DNA from: Rhodobacteraceae bacterium CCMM004
GTDB taxonomy: Bacteria > Pseudomonadota > Alphaproteobacteria > Rhodobacterales > Rhodobacteraceae
Length of the DNA stretch: 64,000 bases
Reading direction: 5' to 3'
Assembly (NCBI GenBank): GCA_004005435.1
Contig: RZWH01000004.1
Span: 193,501 to 257,500, forward strand
A program made the translations under genes and the position numbers. The notes below the pieces were generated by a model. That model did no database searches. It was not told where the DNA came from and saw only the letters and a program-made list of their open reading frames with translations. Shown in pieces: positions 52,530-63,005 of this stretch. The stretch's first letter is position 1. Each line of letters begins with the position of its first letter.

Positions 52530-53356
52530 GCGCCCAGCGCCTCGGCGTGGAACGCCACGTGATCGGCGATGAAGCTCGCGACGAAGAAATACGAGTGGTC
52601 GTAGCCGGGTTGCAGCCGCAGCACCGCCTGCTGCCGCCGCGCCGCCACGGCCTGGGCCAGCGCCTCGGGCCGCAAGAGGTCGATGAACTGATCCGCCGTG
52701 CCCGTGTCGCACAGGATCGGCCCGTCGAACCCGGTCTCGGCCATCAGCACGCTCGCGTCGTGGGCGCGCCAGGCATCGCGATCCGCGCCGAGATAGCCGC
52801 CGAGCTGCTTTTGCCCCCAATCGCTCTCCATCGGATTGCAGATGGGCGAGAGGGCCGACACGCTGGCAAAGCGGCCGGGGATCCCCATTGCCAAGGTCAG
52901 CGCGCCGTGGCCGCCCATGGAGTGGCCGGTGATCGCCTGCCGGTCCTCGTCGATGGCGAAGTTCGCGGTGACGATGCGGGGCAACTCGTCCGCCACGTAG
53001 CTCCACATCTTGAAATGCGGCGCCCAGGGGTCTCGGGTCGCGTCGACGTAGAACCCTGCACCCTGGCCCATGTCGAAGGCGTCGTCGTCGGCCACGCCGT
53101 CGCCCCGGGGCGAGGTGTCGGGAAAGACGAGCGCCAGCCCCGCCTGCGCCGCCCAGGCCTGAGCCCCCGCCTTGGTCATCGCGTTCTCGTGGGTGCAGGT
53201 CAGGCCGGACAGATACCATAGCACCGGCACCGGCGCCTCGACCGCCTGGGGCGGCAGGTAGAGGCCGAAGGTCATGTCGCAGGCACAGACCTCGGACCGG
53301 TGACGATAGACCCCCTGCACGCCGCCGAAACACGCGTTCTCCGATACCGTCTCCAT
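52526..53356 (-). CDS. fghA: S-formylglutathione hydrolase
   Basis: Esterase-D type alpha/beta hydrolase of 276 residues. The nucleophile is in [12 protein letters not shown], the acid in [13 protein letters not shown] and the His in [36 protein letters not shown] is the family oxyanion region. It finishes glutathione-linked formaldehyde oxidation to formate. The partner glutathione-dependent alcohol dehydrogenase is not adjacent. Confidence 0.95.
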   Translation of the reverse strand: METVSENACFGGVQGVYRHRSEVCACDMTFGLYLPPQAVEAPVPVLWYLSGLTCTHENAMTKAGAQAWAAQAGLALVFPDTSPRGDGVADDDAFDMGQGAGFYVDATRDPWAPHFKMWSYVADELPRIVTANFAIDEDRQAITGHSMGGHGALTLAMGIPGRFASVSALSPICNPMESDWGQKQLGGYLGADRDAWRAHDASVLMAETGFDGPILCDTGTADQFIDLLRPEALAQAVAARRQQAVLRLQPGYDHSYFFVASFIADHVAFHAEALGA

Positions 53357-53388
53357 CTGCCATCCTCCCGTGCGCGGTCGCCTTCCGG

Positions 53389-54330
53389 CTATCCGCTGCC
53401 GCCGCCGACGGCAACCCAGGCGATCACGGCCGAGACGGTCAACACCGATGCCGCGGTCGACACCAGGATCGCGGTCGACACCCGCTGAGGCGCCACCCCG
53501 TAGTGCTGCGCCAGGATGTAGACGTTGCCGGCCACCGGCAGCGCCGCCGCCGAGATCGCCACCCCGGCGGCGTAGGGATCGACGGGGAACATCGCCAGGG
53601 TCGCCACGGCCACCGCGGCAGGGTGGAGGATCAGCTTGGCCGCGCTCAGCCAGGCGGCCACGCTCAACCGCTCGGCGCTCTTGCCCGCGAGCGACGCCCC
53701 GATGGCGAAGAGCGCGCCGGGCGTCGCCGCGCCGCCGAGGATGGCCAAGAAGTCGTTCATCGGCGCCGGGATCGGCACTTCCAATGCGGCCCAGGCGAAC
53801 CCGGCGACGATACTGACGATCATCGGATTGCGGATCAGGCCCAAGCCGACGGTCCGCAACACGCCCAGCGCCACGCGCCCGTCGCGCCCGCCGGTGATCA
53901 GGATGACGATCAGACTGCCGAAGACCACGAGATCCGCGGCCAGGATCAGCATGACCGGCCCGATTGCCGCCTCGCCCAGCAGGAGCACCAGCATCGGCAC
54001 GCCCAGGAACCCGACATTGCCGATGACCGCGCATTGCGCCTCGACCGCCGCCTCCTCCAGCCCCCGACCGCGGGCGAAGGCGACGCCGGTGGCGACCACG
54101 TAGACCCAGACGCTGGCGCAGAGATAGGCGACGACCAGGGTGGGATCCCAGACGTCCCAGAAACTCAGGTTCGCCGCAAAGCGGAACAGCATCGCCGACA
54201 GCGCGAAGTAGAAGACGAACTTGGTCAGATAGGCCGTGGCCTGGGGGGTGAAGAACCCAGTGCGCCCAGCCTGCCATCCCAACGCGATGATGGCGAAGAA
54301 AGGCAGGGTCTTGGCGAGGATGTCCAGCAT
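53389..54330 (-). CDS. AEC-family (auxin efflux carrier) transporter
   Basis: Membrane protein of 313 residues with about ten helices. The N-terminus [23 protein letters not shown] and the crossing motif [13 protein letters not shown] are typical of bacterial AEC carriers, which move organic acids. It lies 46 bp downstream of the ribokinase and 32 bp upstream of fghA on the same strand. Confidence 0.88.
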   Translation of the reverse strand: MLDILAKTLPFFAIIALGWQAGRTGFFTPQATAYLTKFVFYFALSAMLFRFAANLSFWDVWDPTLVVAYLCASVWVYVVATGVAFARGRGLEEAAVEAQCAVIGNVGFLGVPMLVLLLGEAAIGPVMLILAADLVVFGSLIVILITGGRDGRVALGVLRTVGLGLIRNPMIVSIVAGFAWAALEVPIPAPMNDFLAILGGAATPGALFAIGASLAGKSAERLSVAAWLSAAKLILHPAAVAVATLAMFPVDPYAAGVAISAAALPVAGNVYILAQHYGVAPQRVSTAILVSTAASVLTVSAVIAWVAVGGGSG

Positions 54331-54376
54331 GTCTCGCGCCTAGCGCGGGGTCCGCCCGCTGGCAAGCGCGCGGGCC

Positions 54377-55300
54377 TCAGCCCGCGGCCAGCAGCGCGTC
54401 GATTTCCGCGCGCGACGGCATCGACGGCGCGGTGCCGGGGCGGGTGACCGAAATCGCGGCGGTGGCGTTGCCGAAGCGGACGGCGTCGAGGGGATCCATC
54501 CCCTCGGCCAGGGCCGCGGCGAACCCGCCGTTAAAGGCATCCCCGGCCCCCGTCGTCTCGACCACCGGACCGGCGGAGAGCGCGGGCAGGTGCGCCGAGC
54601 GGGCGCCGTCGTCGAAGAAAACGCCGTTCTCGCCCAGCGTGACGATGGCGGTGCCGACGCCCAGGTCCCGCAGGGCAGCGGCGGCGTGCGCGGCGTCGTC
54701 GGGCCCGGTCACCGCCATGCCGGTCAGCGCCTCGGTCTCGCTCTCGTTCGGGGTGGCATAGTCGCAGAGCGCCAGCATCCCCTCCGGCAGGTCGGCGGCC
54801 GGGGCGGGGTTGAGGATCGTCGTGACGCCCGCCTCCCGCGCCATGCGCAGGCCGTGGCGTGCGGCATCGAGCGGCTGTTCGAGCTGGGTCATGAAGACAC
54901 CGGCGCCGCGGATCAGATCGGCATGGGCGTCCAGATCCGCCGGAGCGATATCGCCCGCCACGCCGGGGCAGATGATGATCGCGTTGTTCCCCGTGGCCTC
55001 TTCGATAAAGATGTAGGCGGCGCCGGTATAGCCGTCGTCCACCTGGGTCACTGCCGGATGCACCCCCGCCTCGGCCCAGGTCGCGAGCGCCATGTCGGCA
55101 AAGGGGTCGCGGCCCAGCCGCGAGACGAAATGCGTCTCTGCCCCGGCCCGCGCCGCGGCCACCGCCTGGTTCGAGCCTTTGCCGCCCGGCCCCAAGGCGA
55201 ACGAGTTGCCAAGGATGGTCTCTCCCATCCGCGGTGGGCGCTCGGCGCGATAGGCGGTGTCGGCGACAAAGACGCCGAGGATGACGACGGGCTTAGGCAT
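54377..55300 (-). CDS. rbsK: Ribokinase
   Basis: PfkB-family kinase of 307 residues: the first signature GPGGKGSNQAVAAARAG near residues 38-54, and the second with the catalytic Asp in ETTGAGDAFNGGFAAAL. It would phosphorylate ribose to ribose-5-phosphate. It starts 8 bp inside the FucU/RbsD gene, and that pairing of pyranase and kinase supports ribose. No ribose importer is adjacent; the region upstream is a lower-GC patch. Confidence 0.9.
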   Translation of the reverse strand: MPKPVVILGVFVADTAYRAERPPRMGETILGNSFALGPGGKGSNQAVAAARAGAETHFVSRLGRDPFADMALATWAEAGVHPAVTQVDDGYTGAAYIFIEEATGNNAIIICPGVAGDIAPADLDAHADLIRGAGVFMTQLEQPLDAARHGLRMAREAGVTTILNPAPAADLPEGMLALCDYATPNESETEALTGMAVTGPDDAAHAAAALRDLGVGTAIVTLGENGVFFDDGARSAHLPALSAGPVVETTGAGDAFNGGFAAALAEGMDPLDAVRFGNATAAISVTRPGTAPSMPSRAEIDALLAAG

Positions 55301-55745
55301 CGGGCGGGATCACCCCCTTGCGCAGCAGGAAACAGCCGTAGAACCGCCGCTCGCCGGTCTGGATCACGGCATACGCCTGGCGGGCGCGCTCGTAGAAGGC
55401 GAAGCGTTCGACGCCGACCATGGGCCGCGGCTTGCCCTCGGCGGCGTCGATCGCCGCCTGCACCTCGGCCTGCACCTCGGGCACCTCATCCGGGGCATCG
55501 ACCACCTGCATCCGCGCCGCGAAGTCGTCGACGAAGGTGTCGAGCGGCAGGACCGACAGCACAGCCGCCGCCGCCTCGGCCGAGGTCAGGTTGTCCATCC
55601 GCAAAAGCTCGCCCATCGCGGTGTCGCGGGCCACGCTGTCGGAGGGAAAGTTGGTGTCCGACAGGACGATGACGTCGCCGTGGCCCATGGCCCTCAGCGC
55701 ATACAACACGTCCGCGTTGAGCCGCGGGTCGATCCCCTTGAGCAT
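55293..55745 (-). CDS. RbsD/FucU mutarotase family protein
   Basis: Protein of 150 residues. The start MLKGIDPRLNADVLYALRAM and the GHGDVIVLSDTNFPSDS motif, with the probable catalytic His22, follow FucU more closely than RbsD. The C-terminus has FAFYERARQAYAVIQTGERRFYG. The family interconverts ring anomers of ribose or fucose for the kinase or importer. Coupling to rbsK suggests ribose, but fucose-type substrates remain possible. Confidence 0.88.
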   Translation of the reverse strand: MLKGIDPRLNADVLYALRAMGHGDVIVLSDTNFPSDSVARDTAMGELLRMDNLTSAEAAAAVLSVLPLDTFVDDFAARMQVVDAPDEVPEVQAEVQAAIDAAEGKPRPMVGVERFAFYERARQAYAVIQTGERRFYGCFLLRKGVIPPDA

Positions 55746-56071
55746 GGCGCATGTCCTCCCCTTCGGCCGGACCTTAGCCGCGGCGCGCCAGCCGCGTCCA
55801 GCCGGGATGCGCGCCCTCGCCGCCAACGAGCGGGGCCCCGAAGCCGCCGCAGATCATGTGCGGGCCGTCGAGGAGTGTGCTTATCCCACCTTCGCCGTCC
55901 CTCGTGGGGGTCTTCCAGGCGGATGCGCGGGGGGCATTGTCGGACCGCAGCGTCCTGGCGACGACCGCGGTACTGGTTGCGCCGGTTATGGGAGTTTTTT
56001 TTGCGGGATCAGGGGCAAAGCTGGTATGCGGCCGAGGTATTAGAGTTCCGCCTACCACGAAAGGGTACAAG
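55746..56071. other. Intergenic region at the edge of the lower-GC patch
   Basis: There are 326 bp between the FucU/RbsD start and the M15 peptidase stop. Base composition drops from GC-rich to mixed within it, with a TTTTTTTT run near 55990. A 98-codon plus-strand frame exists but has no family likeness or ribosome site. The rbsD-rbsK promoter should lie in the first part. Confidence 0.5.
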
Positions 56072-57106
56072 CTAATCGGTCTGCGCCTGCGAAGCCGTCC
56101 CAAGACCCCAGTCGACATTGCCTTCACGAAGATCGATATGCAGGAAAGTTGAGTTGATACCAATGCCTCCCGTAAATAAGCCTTCGGCCCGTATTTCCCT
56201 CATAATGCGCGCCCATTCGAACGGAGTACCCTTTGTCGAGGCGAAATCGACGGCAGAGCCCGTCAAGTGGCGACTGGTTGTAGCCGCACTTCGCAGTGCG
56301 GCATTGTAGCGAGGCGAACGATAGAAGCTGACAATGCGGATGGGTGCACCATGGCGATGCCGGAACTCGTCTAGCACCCTCGCAATTTCCCCCATGTTCG
56401 GCCAGACCGAGCGTGGAGGATACGAGTTCAAACCCTGCGCCGCTGCACCTTCCGTAGAGTTGCTTGCGCCGAGTGTTAGCATCTCAGTCGAGCTGATGTA
56501 GCGTAAACCTAGCCCTTTGACGAAATCGTCGAAGGCGGGTCGGTTAAACGCGTCTTCTAATGTGCGCGGCGGCAGAGACACATCGCTACCGCCGGTCAGA
56601 CGCGCGTCGTTCTCCTCAAGTTCTCGTTCGAGTGCAGCATAGCTTTCCGGAGTCAGCTCCGCCGTCGAAGCCTCCGCAAGAATTTCGCCGTTTCGCTTTA
56701 CAAGTGTCTCCTGTTCGACCCTCGTCCGGTCACGAAATTGAATCCAGAGTGTCTGAGCGACCGAACCCTCCGGCGCTAGCGCAATTGCAGTCTCGGCAAA
56801 GTCAAGCCTGCGCCGCAAATCACTTCCTACCAACTGGTCGGCATACGTGCTCAGGAACTCACGGTCTTCCTTGCGACCCTCAAGTCGCAACGCATTTTGA
56901 TTACCTACATACTGTACGAGTGCGACACCGATCGCGCTAACCGCAGGGATGAGTGCGAGAGTTATCGCGACCGCCACGGAAACAGTTCGGATGCGATAAC
57001 GTTCCAGGCCGATCTGATCGGCACGGTGACGCTCTTCGGCTTCTAGCCGCTGACGATCGAGGTTAGCGGCGTAATAATTCTTGATAGCGTCGCTTCCATC
57101 GCTCAT
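56072..57106 (-). CDS. Membrane-anchored M15-type (D-Ala-D-Ala carboxypeptidase-like) protein
   Basis: Protein of 344 residues. A charged helical N-terminus (about 10-38) leads into one membrane helix (41-66), a long periplasmic helical linker, and a C-terminal peptidase_M15_3-like domain. The zinc signature HLTGSAVD (H-x6-D) and a later HID in FLHIDLREG are intact, as is SFYRSPRYNAAL. Such domains cut peptidoglycan cross-links. The DNA is clearly richer in A/T than the surroundings, which suggests transfer. It may remodel cell wall or belong to a phage-derived or interbacterial system; no partner is recognised. Confidence 0.8.
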   Translation of the reverse strand: MSDGSDAIKNYYAANLDRQRLEAEERHRADQIGLERYRIRTVSVAVAITLALIPAVSAIGVALVQYVGNQNALRLEGRKEDREFLSTYADQLVGSDLRRRLDFAETAIALAPEGSVAQTLWIQFRDRTRVEQETLVKRNGEILAEASTAELTPESYAALERELEENDARLTGGSDVSLPPRTLEDAFNRPAFDDFVKGLGLRYISSTEMLTLGASNSTEGAAAQGLNSYPPRSVWPNMGEIARVLDEFRHRHGAPIRIVSFYRSPRYNAALRSAATTSRHLTGSAVDFASTKGTPFEWARIMREIRAEGLFTGGIGINSTFLHIDLREGNVDWGLGTASQAQTD

Positions 57107-57178
57107 GCACAGATCCCTATCTTTATCCGCAGGCCTTCCACCGCATTGTCACACCACGATTATCTGTACGGCATTCTC

Positions 57179-57496
57179 CTAAGGACTGTCATGGTGATCT
57201 TCTGGCTTCAATTTCTCGAAAGCCAATCTAAAATGGGTTCTAGTGTAGAATAAATTGCTTTCGTCGAAGCGACAAGCTCCACCGGAGCCGTTGCGGAATC
57301 TTGATACATGCTTCTTATCAGCTTGGGCTCGTTTCAGACCTTCTTCGCACTGCAAGATGTGACAAAACTCAGCCGTTTCTATCGTTGTCGAAGACCACGG
57401 CTTCGGCCCCCGCAGCTCTCCAGCGTTGCGAAACGATGTCGCCTCGCCGTCGGGGATGGTGGCGCACCGGCATCTCCACAACTCCGGGCCCCTCAT
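57179..57496 (-). CDS. Possible small protein upstream of the M15 gene
   Basis: An open frame of 105 residues runs in the same direction as the M15 gene and ends 72 bp before it. The second half (CHILQCEEGLKRAQADKKHV, FYTRTHFRLAFEKLKPEDHH) has a plausible mixed composition, while the first half crosses into GC-rich DNA. No family is recognised and no good ribosome site is seen. It may be a remnant spanning the edge of the lower-GC patch. Confidence 0.25.
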   Translation of the reverse strand: MRGPELWRCRCATIPDGEATSFRNAGELRGPKPWSSTTIETAEFCHILQCEEGLKRAQADKKHVSRFRNGSGGACRFDESNLFYTRTHFRLAFEKLKPEDHHDSP

Positions 57497-57744
57497 CTCC
57501 TGGAAGATCGGCTGCCATTCTTCCTAGAACGCGCGAAATGCGCGCCGACGCCCCCTCCGCTGACAATGAGGGGTGCGACCGCTGGCTCTGCGTCGCCGCG
57601 TCTGGGCGGAACGGCACGGTTCCTGGCCTCGGACCGCACGACAGCCTGGTGGCCGCCCTGCGAGCGCGTCACGCGGCCCAACACGCGGTGGTGCCGAGGC
57701 GGGCACGGACGCCCTGGCGAGTGGGAGCACTGACCGGGAGGTCT
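57497..57744. other. Intergenic region downstream of the ABC ATPase
   Basis: With 57107-57178 this makes a gap of about 640 bp if the small open frame is not real. Composition changes from mixed to GC-rich near 57500. I see no further gene, terminator or repeat. Confidence 0.45.
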
Positions 57745-58803
57745 TCAGTCGACCCGCGCGCCGGTTTCGGCGTCGAAGAGATAGCCGTGCCCGGCGGCGG
57801 GGCGGAGGTGGATCGGCTGGCCGGGGCTCAGCGCGTGGCGCTCGCGGAACACCGCGGTGATCTCCTGGCCCGAACCGTCGTGGCCCAGGCGGGCGACCAC
57901 GTGGGTCTCGGACCCCGTCGGCTCGACCACGCCGACCTGGGCGGCGAGGCCGTCGTCGGCCAGGGACAGATGCTCGGGCCGGATGCCCCAGGTCACCTCC
58001 CGCCCCGGCCTGCCGCCTTCGACCGGCACCGTGGTGCCCGCGACCTCGGCCAGGCCCCCCGCGGACACCCGCGCCGGCAGCAGGTTCATCGACGGCGAGC
58101 CGATGAACCCCGCCACGAACCGGTTGGCGGGCCGGTCGTAGAGATCGAGCGGGCTGCCGATCTGTTCGATATGCCCGCCCTGGAGCACCACGATCTTGTC
58201 CGCCATGGTCATCGCCTCGATCTGGTCGTGGGTGACGTAGACCGTGGTGGTTTTCAGCCGCTGATGCAGCTCGCGGATCTCGGTGCGCATCTGCACCCTG
58301 AGTTTGGCGTCGAGGTTCGACAGCGGCTCGTCGAACAAAAACACCTGCGGGTCGCGGACGATGGCGCGGCCCATGGCCACGCGCTGCCGCTGACCGCCCG
58401 ACAGAGCCCGGGGATAGCGGTCGAGATAGGGGGTGAGGCCGAGAATTTCGGCGGCGCGCCGGACCCGCTCGGCGATCTCGGCCTTGGGCATCCGCCGCAT
58501 CCTCAGCGCGAAGGCCATGTTCGAGGCCACCGTCTTGTGCGGGTAGAGCGCGTAGTTCTGGAACACCATCGCGATGTCGCGATCCGAGGGGCGGAGGTTG
58601 TTCACCACGCGGTCGCCGATGGCGATGGTGCCCGACGTGATCCCTTCGAGCCCTGCGATCATCCGCAGCAGCGTGGACTTGCCGCAGCCAGACGGGCCCA
58701 CCAGCACCACGAACTCACCATCGGCGATGTCGATGTCCAGCCCGTGCAGCACCTCGGTGGTGTCGTAGCTCTTGCGCAAATCGCGGATCGTGACTTCGGC
58801 CAT
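57745..58803 (-). CDS. Sugar ABC importer ATPase (MalK/UgpC family)
   Basis: Protein of 352 residues with Walker [11 protein letters not shown]-loop [14 protein letters not shown], signature [17 protein letters not shown], Walker [14 protein letters not shown] and a C-terminal MalK-type regulatory domain ([11 protein letters not shown]). It is distinct from ugpC at 11374 but from the same family. The ATG at 58803 fits the domain start. It is divergent from a binding protein across 184 bp and has no permease beside it. Confidence 0.92.
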   Translation of the reverse strand: MAEVTIRDLRKSYDTTEVLHGLDIDIADGEFVVLVGPSGCGKSTLLRMIAGLEGITSGTIAIGDRVVNNLRPSDRDIAMVFQNYALYPHKTVASNMAFALRMRRMPKAEIAERVRRAAEILGLTPYLDRYPRALSGGQRQRVAMGRAIVRDPQVFLFDEPLSNLDAKLRVQMRTEIRELHQRLKTTTVYVTHDQIEAMTMADKIVVLQGGHIEQIGSPLDLYDRPANRFVAGFIGSPSMNLLPARVSAGGLAEVAGTTVPVEGGRPGREVTWGIRPEHLSLADDGLAAQVGVVEPTGSETHVVARLGHDGSGQEITAVFRERHALSPGQPIHLRPAAGHGYLFDAETGARVD

Positions 58804-58987
58804 GACCGCCCCTTCTCCTCCCCGTCCCCGAGAATCAGTAGCGGCGGCGCGGGGACCTGTCCACGCCCGCCGCCCACGCTTGACAGGTCCGGGATCCGCC
58901 GCAACAGTTTGGCATACCAAATGACGGGGCAGCGCGCCGCGCCCAGAACGGCCGTGCCCCGGACCTGTTCCATGGGAGGACTTGGAC

Positions 58988-60655
58988 GTGAGACCAGAGA
59001 TCTATCGCGCGCTGATGCGTGCCCAGATGAGCCGCCGCCGGATGCTGGGCGGCATGGCCGCCACCGGCGCGCTGGCCGCGGCGGGCGGCCTGCCCCACGC
59101 CGCGCGCGCAGCCAGCCACGGCGACGTGCGTGCCGAGATCCTCAAGATCCCGGGCGTCGGCATGGGCAGCCCGACCGACGCCGACTGGCAGAAGGTGGGC
59201 GAGATGTGCCTCGGCCCCACCCGCGAGGCCATCGCCGAGGGCGAGTTCGAGGGGGTCGAGCTGACCTTCATGGGGCTCAACAACCAGAACCTGCACAACT
59301 TCCTGTTCCGCGGGTTCCTCAAGCCGTGGGAGGCCTATACCGGGGCCAAGATCAACTGGATCGACCTGGCGCAGGCCGACTATAACGCCCGCCTCCAGCA
59401 ATCCATCGCCACCGGCACGGTCGACTTCGACATCGTCGAGATGGGCGCGCCGTTCGAGGGCGACGTTCTGGGCAAGGGTCTGGCCAGCGAGATGCCCCAG
59501 TGGGTCGCCGACATGATCGACATGGACGACTATGTCGACTACCTCAAGGCGCCCGTGGGCACCTGGGACGGCAAGACCTATCGCGTGTCCATCGACGGCG
59601 ACACGCATACCTTTGCCTACCGCACCGACTACTACGAGAACGAGGAGTTCGCCGAGGCCTGGGCGGCCGAGGGCGACGGCAGCCCCTGGCAGCAGCCCAC
59701 CACGTGGGAGATGGTGAACGCGCATTCCAAGTTCCTGGCAGGCAAGACCGACCGGCTGACCGGCCTGCCCGCGCACGGCTATCTCGACCCGCTCAAGGGC
59801 TGGGGCGGCTTCGGCTTCTACTTCCTGGAAAACCGCGCCGCACCCTATGCCAAGCATCCCGACGACGCGGCTTGGCTGTTCGACCCCGAGACCATGAAGC
59901 CGCGGGTCAACAACCCCGCCTTCGTCCAGGCGATCCAGGACGTGATGGACCTCATCGCGACCGAGGGCGCCTATCCCACCGACCAGCTGAACGCCGACCC
60001 CGGCACCACCGCGTTCCAGCAGTTCCTGGCCGGGACCGGCGGGATGTTGAACTGGTGGGGCGACGTCGGCTCGTCGGCCCGCACCTCGGACACGTCGGTC
60101 GTGGGCGACGTCATCGGCTTTGACATCAACCCCGGGTCCGAGCGCGTCTACAACAGCCAGGCGGGCGCGTGGGAGGACACGCCCAACGTGGCGCCCAACA
60201 ACGCCTATATCGGCTGGGGCATCTACGTGATGAAGCGCGCCGAGGAAGGTGGCGAGCAGAAGGCCAAGGCGGCGTGGTCCGCGGCGGCCCATCTGGGCGG
60301 CAAGGACCTGTCGCTCTGGGCCTCGGCCTACCCTTCCGGCTTCCAGCCCTACCGCAACTCGCACTTCAACTACGAGGAGTGGGAGCAGGCAGGCTACGAC
60401 AGGGCCTATATCGAGGACTATCTCGGCTCGAACCTCGACAGCTACAACCACCCCAACGCCGCCATCGAACCCCGCATCCCGGGGATCTTCCAGTACTACT
60501 CGGTGGCCGAGGACGAGCTGGCCAAGGGCTTTGCCGGGCAATACGCCGGCGCGCAGGAGACGGCCGACGCCATCGCCGCGGCGTGGGAGCGGATCACCGA
60601 CCAGATCGGCCGCGACAGCCAGATCGCGCTCTACAAGGCGTCGCTGGGCATGTGA
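58988..60655 (+). CDS. ABC importer extracellular solute-binding protein (large, Tat-exported)
   Basis: Binding protein of 555 residues, longer than typical sugar-binding proteins. It opens with a twin-arginine leader ([21 protein letters not shown]) ending near HAARAASHG. The body has the family-1 pattern [39 protein letters not shown] 58988 is the likely start, with GGGAGGA seven bases before; a TTG six bases upstream is an alternative. The ligand is probably a sugar or polyol. The divergent ATPase is its likely partner, but permeases are missing: an arsenic operon follows instead. Confidence 0.88.
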   Translation: MRPEIYRALMRAQMSRRRMLGGMAATGALAAAGGLPHAARAASHGDVRAEILKIPGVGMGSPTDADWQKVGEMCLGPTREAIAEGEFEGVELTFMGLNNQNLHNFLFRGFLKPWEAYTGAKINWIDLAQADYNARLQQSIATGTVDFDIVEMGAPFEGDVLGKGLASEMPQWVADMIDMDDYVDYLKAPVGTWDGKTYRVSIDGDTHTFAYRTDYYENEEFAEAWAAEGDGSPWQQPTTWEMVNAHSKFLAGKTDRLTGLPAHGYLDPLKGWGGFGFYFLENRAAPYAKHPDDAAWLFDPETMKPRVNNPAFVQAIQDVMDLIATEGAYPTDQLNADPGTTAFQQFLAGTGGMLNWWGDVGSSARTSDTSVVGDVIGFDINPGSERVYNSQAGAWEDTPNVAPNNAYIGWGIYVMKRAEEGGEQKAKAAWSAAAHLGGKDLSLWASAYPSGFQPYRNSHFNYEEWEQAGYDRAYIEDYLGSNLDSYNHPNAAIEPRIPGIFQYYSVAEDELAKGFAGQYAGAQETADAIAAAWERITDQIGRDSQIALYKASLGM

Positions 60656-60667
60656 CAGAGGGCGGGA

Positions 60668-60688
60668 CCGGGGGTTTCACACCCCCGG
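60668..60688. terminator. GC hairpin between convergent genes
   Basis: CCGGGGG-TTTCACA-CCCCCGG is a perfect 7-bp stem, 12 bp after the binding-protein stop. A second short stem CCCC-GT-GGGG and TATTTCGACC follow. It probably ends transcription from both sides. The flanking GGGGTATTTCGACCAAGATG looks like a repeated intergenic element of this lineage. Confidence 0.6.
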
Positions 60689-60720
60689 ACCCCCGTGGGG
60701 TATTTCGACCAAGATGAAGA

Positions 60721-61986
60721 TCAGGTTGGGTCGGCGGCAGTTCTGTCGGCGTCTGACATGGCGCGGGCGCAGGCGGCGCTGATCAGCGCCATGGCGGAGG
60801 CGACGGCGAGGCAGAGGGCGACGCCGCCCACCTGGTAGCTAAGGCCGGAGAGGAGCGTGCCGAGCAGGCGACCGGCGGCGTTCGACATGTAGTAGAAGCC
60901 GACGTCGAGGGTGATGCGCTCGGACTTGCCCAGAGCCAGGATGAGGTAGGAGTGGACCGAGGAGTTCACCGCGAAGACCGCGCCGAAGGCGAGAAGGCCC
61001 GCCACCATGACCGCCACCAGCCATGGCGCGGTGCCGCCGATAAGAGCGGCGAGCGCCAGCGCCGCGGGGATCGCGGCGACCCCCAGCGCCCAGCCCGCGG
61101 CGCGCCGGGCGATGGCCTCGACCGGCAGCGACGCGGCGCGCAGGAGCCTGGGCGCCGCCGCCTGCACCGCGCCGTAGAGCACGATCCACACCGCCATGAA
61201 CGTCCCGATCTGGAAGAACGCGGCGCGATTCCCGGCCTCGGTCCCGTCCGACAGCACGCCATAGAAGAACACCGGGATGCCGACGACGAACCACACGTCC
61301 CGCGCGCCGAACAGGAACAGGCGCGCCGCGCTCAGCCAGTTGACCGCCGGGTCGCGCGAGAAGACTTCGGTGAACTTTGCCCCCTTGCGGCCCATCGGCA
61401 GGCCCGCGGGCATGAAAAGGGCCACCGCGGCCAGCACCGCGACCAGCGCCACCGCCATCGCCAGCACCGACGCCACGAACCCCAGCGTGCCGAGGAGCAC
61501 CGTGCCCACGAGGAATCCCAGCCCCTTCACCGCGTTCTTCGACCCGGTCAGCAGCGCGACCCAGCGGAACAGCGCCCCGCCCTCGGCCGGCGCCAGCAGC
61601 TTGACCGCCGACTTGGCCGACATCTTGCTGAGGTCCTTGGCCACGCCCGACGCGCCCTGCACCGCCATGACGAAGGCGACCGAGGCAGCGACGGTCCAGC
61701 CCGGGTCTAGCAGCGCCAAGGCGCCCAGTGCCGCGATCTGGATCGCGAGCCCTGCATAGAGCGTCGCGGTCAGTCCGAACCGTGCGGCCAGCCAGCCCGC
61801 GGCGAGGTTCGTCGCCATCCCCGCGACCTCGTAGAGCACGAAGAGATAGGCCAGCTGCACCGGCGAGAAGCCCAGCGTGTGAAAGCGCAGCAGCACCAGC
61901 ATCCTGAGCGCGCCGTCGGTCAGCATGAACGCCCAGTAGGCCGCGGTGACGGCGGCGTAGGCGGCGAGGGGGCGCGCGGCGGTCAC
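60721..61986 (-). CDS. arsJ: Organoarsenical efflux MFS transporter ArsJ
   Basis: Twelve-helix major-facilitator protein of 421 residues. The N-terminus [35 protein letters not shown] is diagnostic for ArsJ, and [13 protein letters not shown] lies in the middle. ArsJ exports 1-arseno-3-phosphoglycerate made by its GAPDH partner, so arsenate leaves the cell without prior reduction. The start is GTG 61986 in a GTGA overlap with the GAPDH stop. Confidence 0.93.
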   Translation of the reverse strand: MTAARPLAAYAAVTAAYWAFMLTDGALRMLVLLRFHTLGFSPVQLAYLFVLYEVAGMATNLAAGWLAARFGLTATLYAGLAIQIAALGALALLDPGWTVAASVAFVMAVQGASGVAKDLSKMSAKSAVKLLAPAEGGALFRWVALLTGSKNAVKGLGFLVGTVLLGTLGFVASVLAMAVALVAVLAAVALFMPAGLPMGRKGAKFTEVFSRDPAVNWLSAARLFLFGARDVWFVVGIPVFFYGVLSDGTEAGNRAAFFQIGTFMAVWIVLYGAVQAAAPRLLRAASLPVEAIARRAAGWALGVAAIPAALALAALIGGTAPWLVAVMVAGLLAFGAVFAVNSSVHSYLILALGKSERITLDVGFYYMSNAAGRLLGTLLSGLSYQVGGVALCLAVASAMALISAACARAMSDADRTAADPT

Positions 61987-62993
61987 AGCGCCCCCGCCAC
62001 CATGCGCAGGATGTCGCCCAACCGGCAGGTATAGCCCCATTCGTTGTCGTACCAGGCGTAGACCTTCACCTGCGTCCCGTTCACCACCATGGTCGATGGC
62101 GCGTCGACGATGACCGAACGCGGGTCGTTCAGGAAATCGGCCGAGACCAGCGGCCGGGTCTCATAGCCCAGGATGCCCTTGAGCGGCCCCGCGGCGGCAG
62201 CGGAGAACAGGGCGTTCACCTCGTCCTCCGTCGTCTCGCGGTCCATCTCGAACACGCAGTCGGTCAGCGAGGCGTTCAAGAGCGGCACCCGCACCGCGTG
62301 CCCGTTCAACCGCCCCTTGAGCTCGGGGTAGATCAGCGTGATCGCCGTCGCCGATCCGGTCGTCGTCGGGATCAGCGAGGTCAGCGCCGACCGCGCCCGC
62401 CGCGCATCCTTGGCTGGGCGGTCCACTATGGTCTGGGTGTTGGTGACATCGTGGATCGTGGTGATCGACCCGTGGCGGATGCCGATCCCCTCGTGCAGCA
62501 CCTTGACCACCGGGGCGAGGCAATTCGTCGTGCAACTGGCCGCCGTGACGATCCGGTGCCGGTCGGGGTCGTAGAGGTGGTGGTTGATGCCGTAGACCAG
62601 GTTCAGCGCGTCGTCATGCTTGACCGGGGCCGAGACCACGACCTTCTGCACCCCGGCGTCGAAATAGGGGGCCAGCGCTTCGGGCGACTTGAAGACGCCG
62701 GTGCAGTCCACAACCACGTCGATGCCCATCTCGGACAGCGGCAGGTCCTCGATCGGGCGTTCGGCGGTCAGGGCCATCTGCTGCCCTTCGATCGTCAGGC
62801 GGTCGCCCTCCTGCGCAATGTCGCGGGGCCAGCGGCCGTGGACGCTGTCGAACTCCAACAGGAGAGCGTGCTGCGCGGGGTCTCCACCCGGCTCGTTGAC
62901 GAGGACGACGTCGCCGCCAGCCCCGCTGTCGATCAGGTCGCGGAGAAGCAGTTTGCCGATGCGGCCGAGGCCGTTGAGCGCGATGCGGGGCAT
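61983..62993 (-). CDS. ArsJ-associated glyceraldehyde-3-phosphate dehydrogenase
   Basis: Protein of 336 residues with the NAD-binding [19 protein letters not shown], catalytic Cys154 in [11 protein letters not shown] and His181 in TTIHDVTN, and the closing [10 protein letters not shown]-type [14 protein letters not shown]. In the arsenic context it uses arsenate in place of phosphate to make 1-arseno-3-phosphoglycerate, which ArsJ exports. The coupling to arsJ and to an ArsR-ArsC gene 12 bp upstream separates it from the glycolytic enzyme. Confidence 0.93.
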   Translation of the reverse strand: MPRIALNGLGRIGKLLLRDLIDSGAGGDVVLVNEPGGDPAQHALLLEFDSVHGRWPRDIAQEGDRLTIEGQQMALTAERPIEDLPLSEMGIDVVVDCTGVFKSPEALAPYFDAGVQKVVVSAPVKHDDALNLVYGINHHLYDPDRHRIVTAASCTTNCLAPVVKVLHEGIGIRHGSITTIHDVTNTQTIVDRPAKDARRARSALTSLIPTTTGSATAITLIYPELKGRLNGHAVRVPLLNASLTDCVFEMDRETTEDEVNALFSAAAAGPLKGILGYETRPLVSADFLNDPRSVIVDAPSTMVVNGTQVKVYAWYDNEWGYTCRLGDILRMVAGAL

Positions 62994-63005
62994 GGGGTGT
63001 CCTCT

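Noticed and set aside
55856-56152. 98-codon plus-strand frame before the M15 gene
   Set aside because: It overlaps the end of the M15 gene, lacks a ribosome site and has no recognisable motif.
57308-57733. 141-codon plus-strand frame beside the lower-GC patch
   Set aside because: Composition shifts midway and the peptide looks random. The opposing minus-strand frame is only slightly more plausible.
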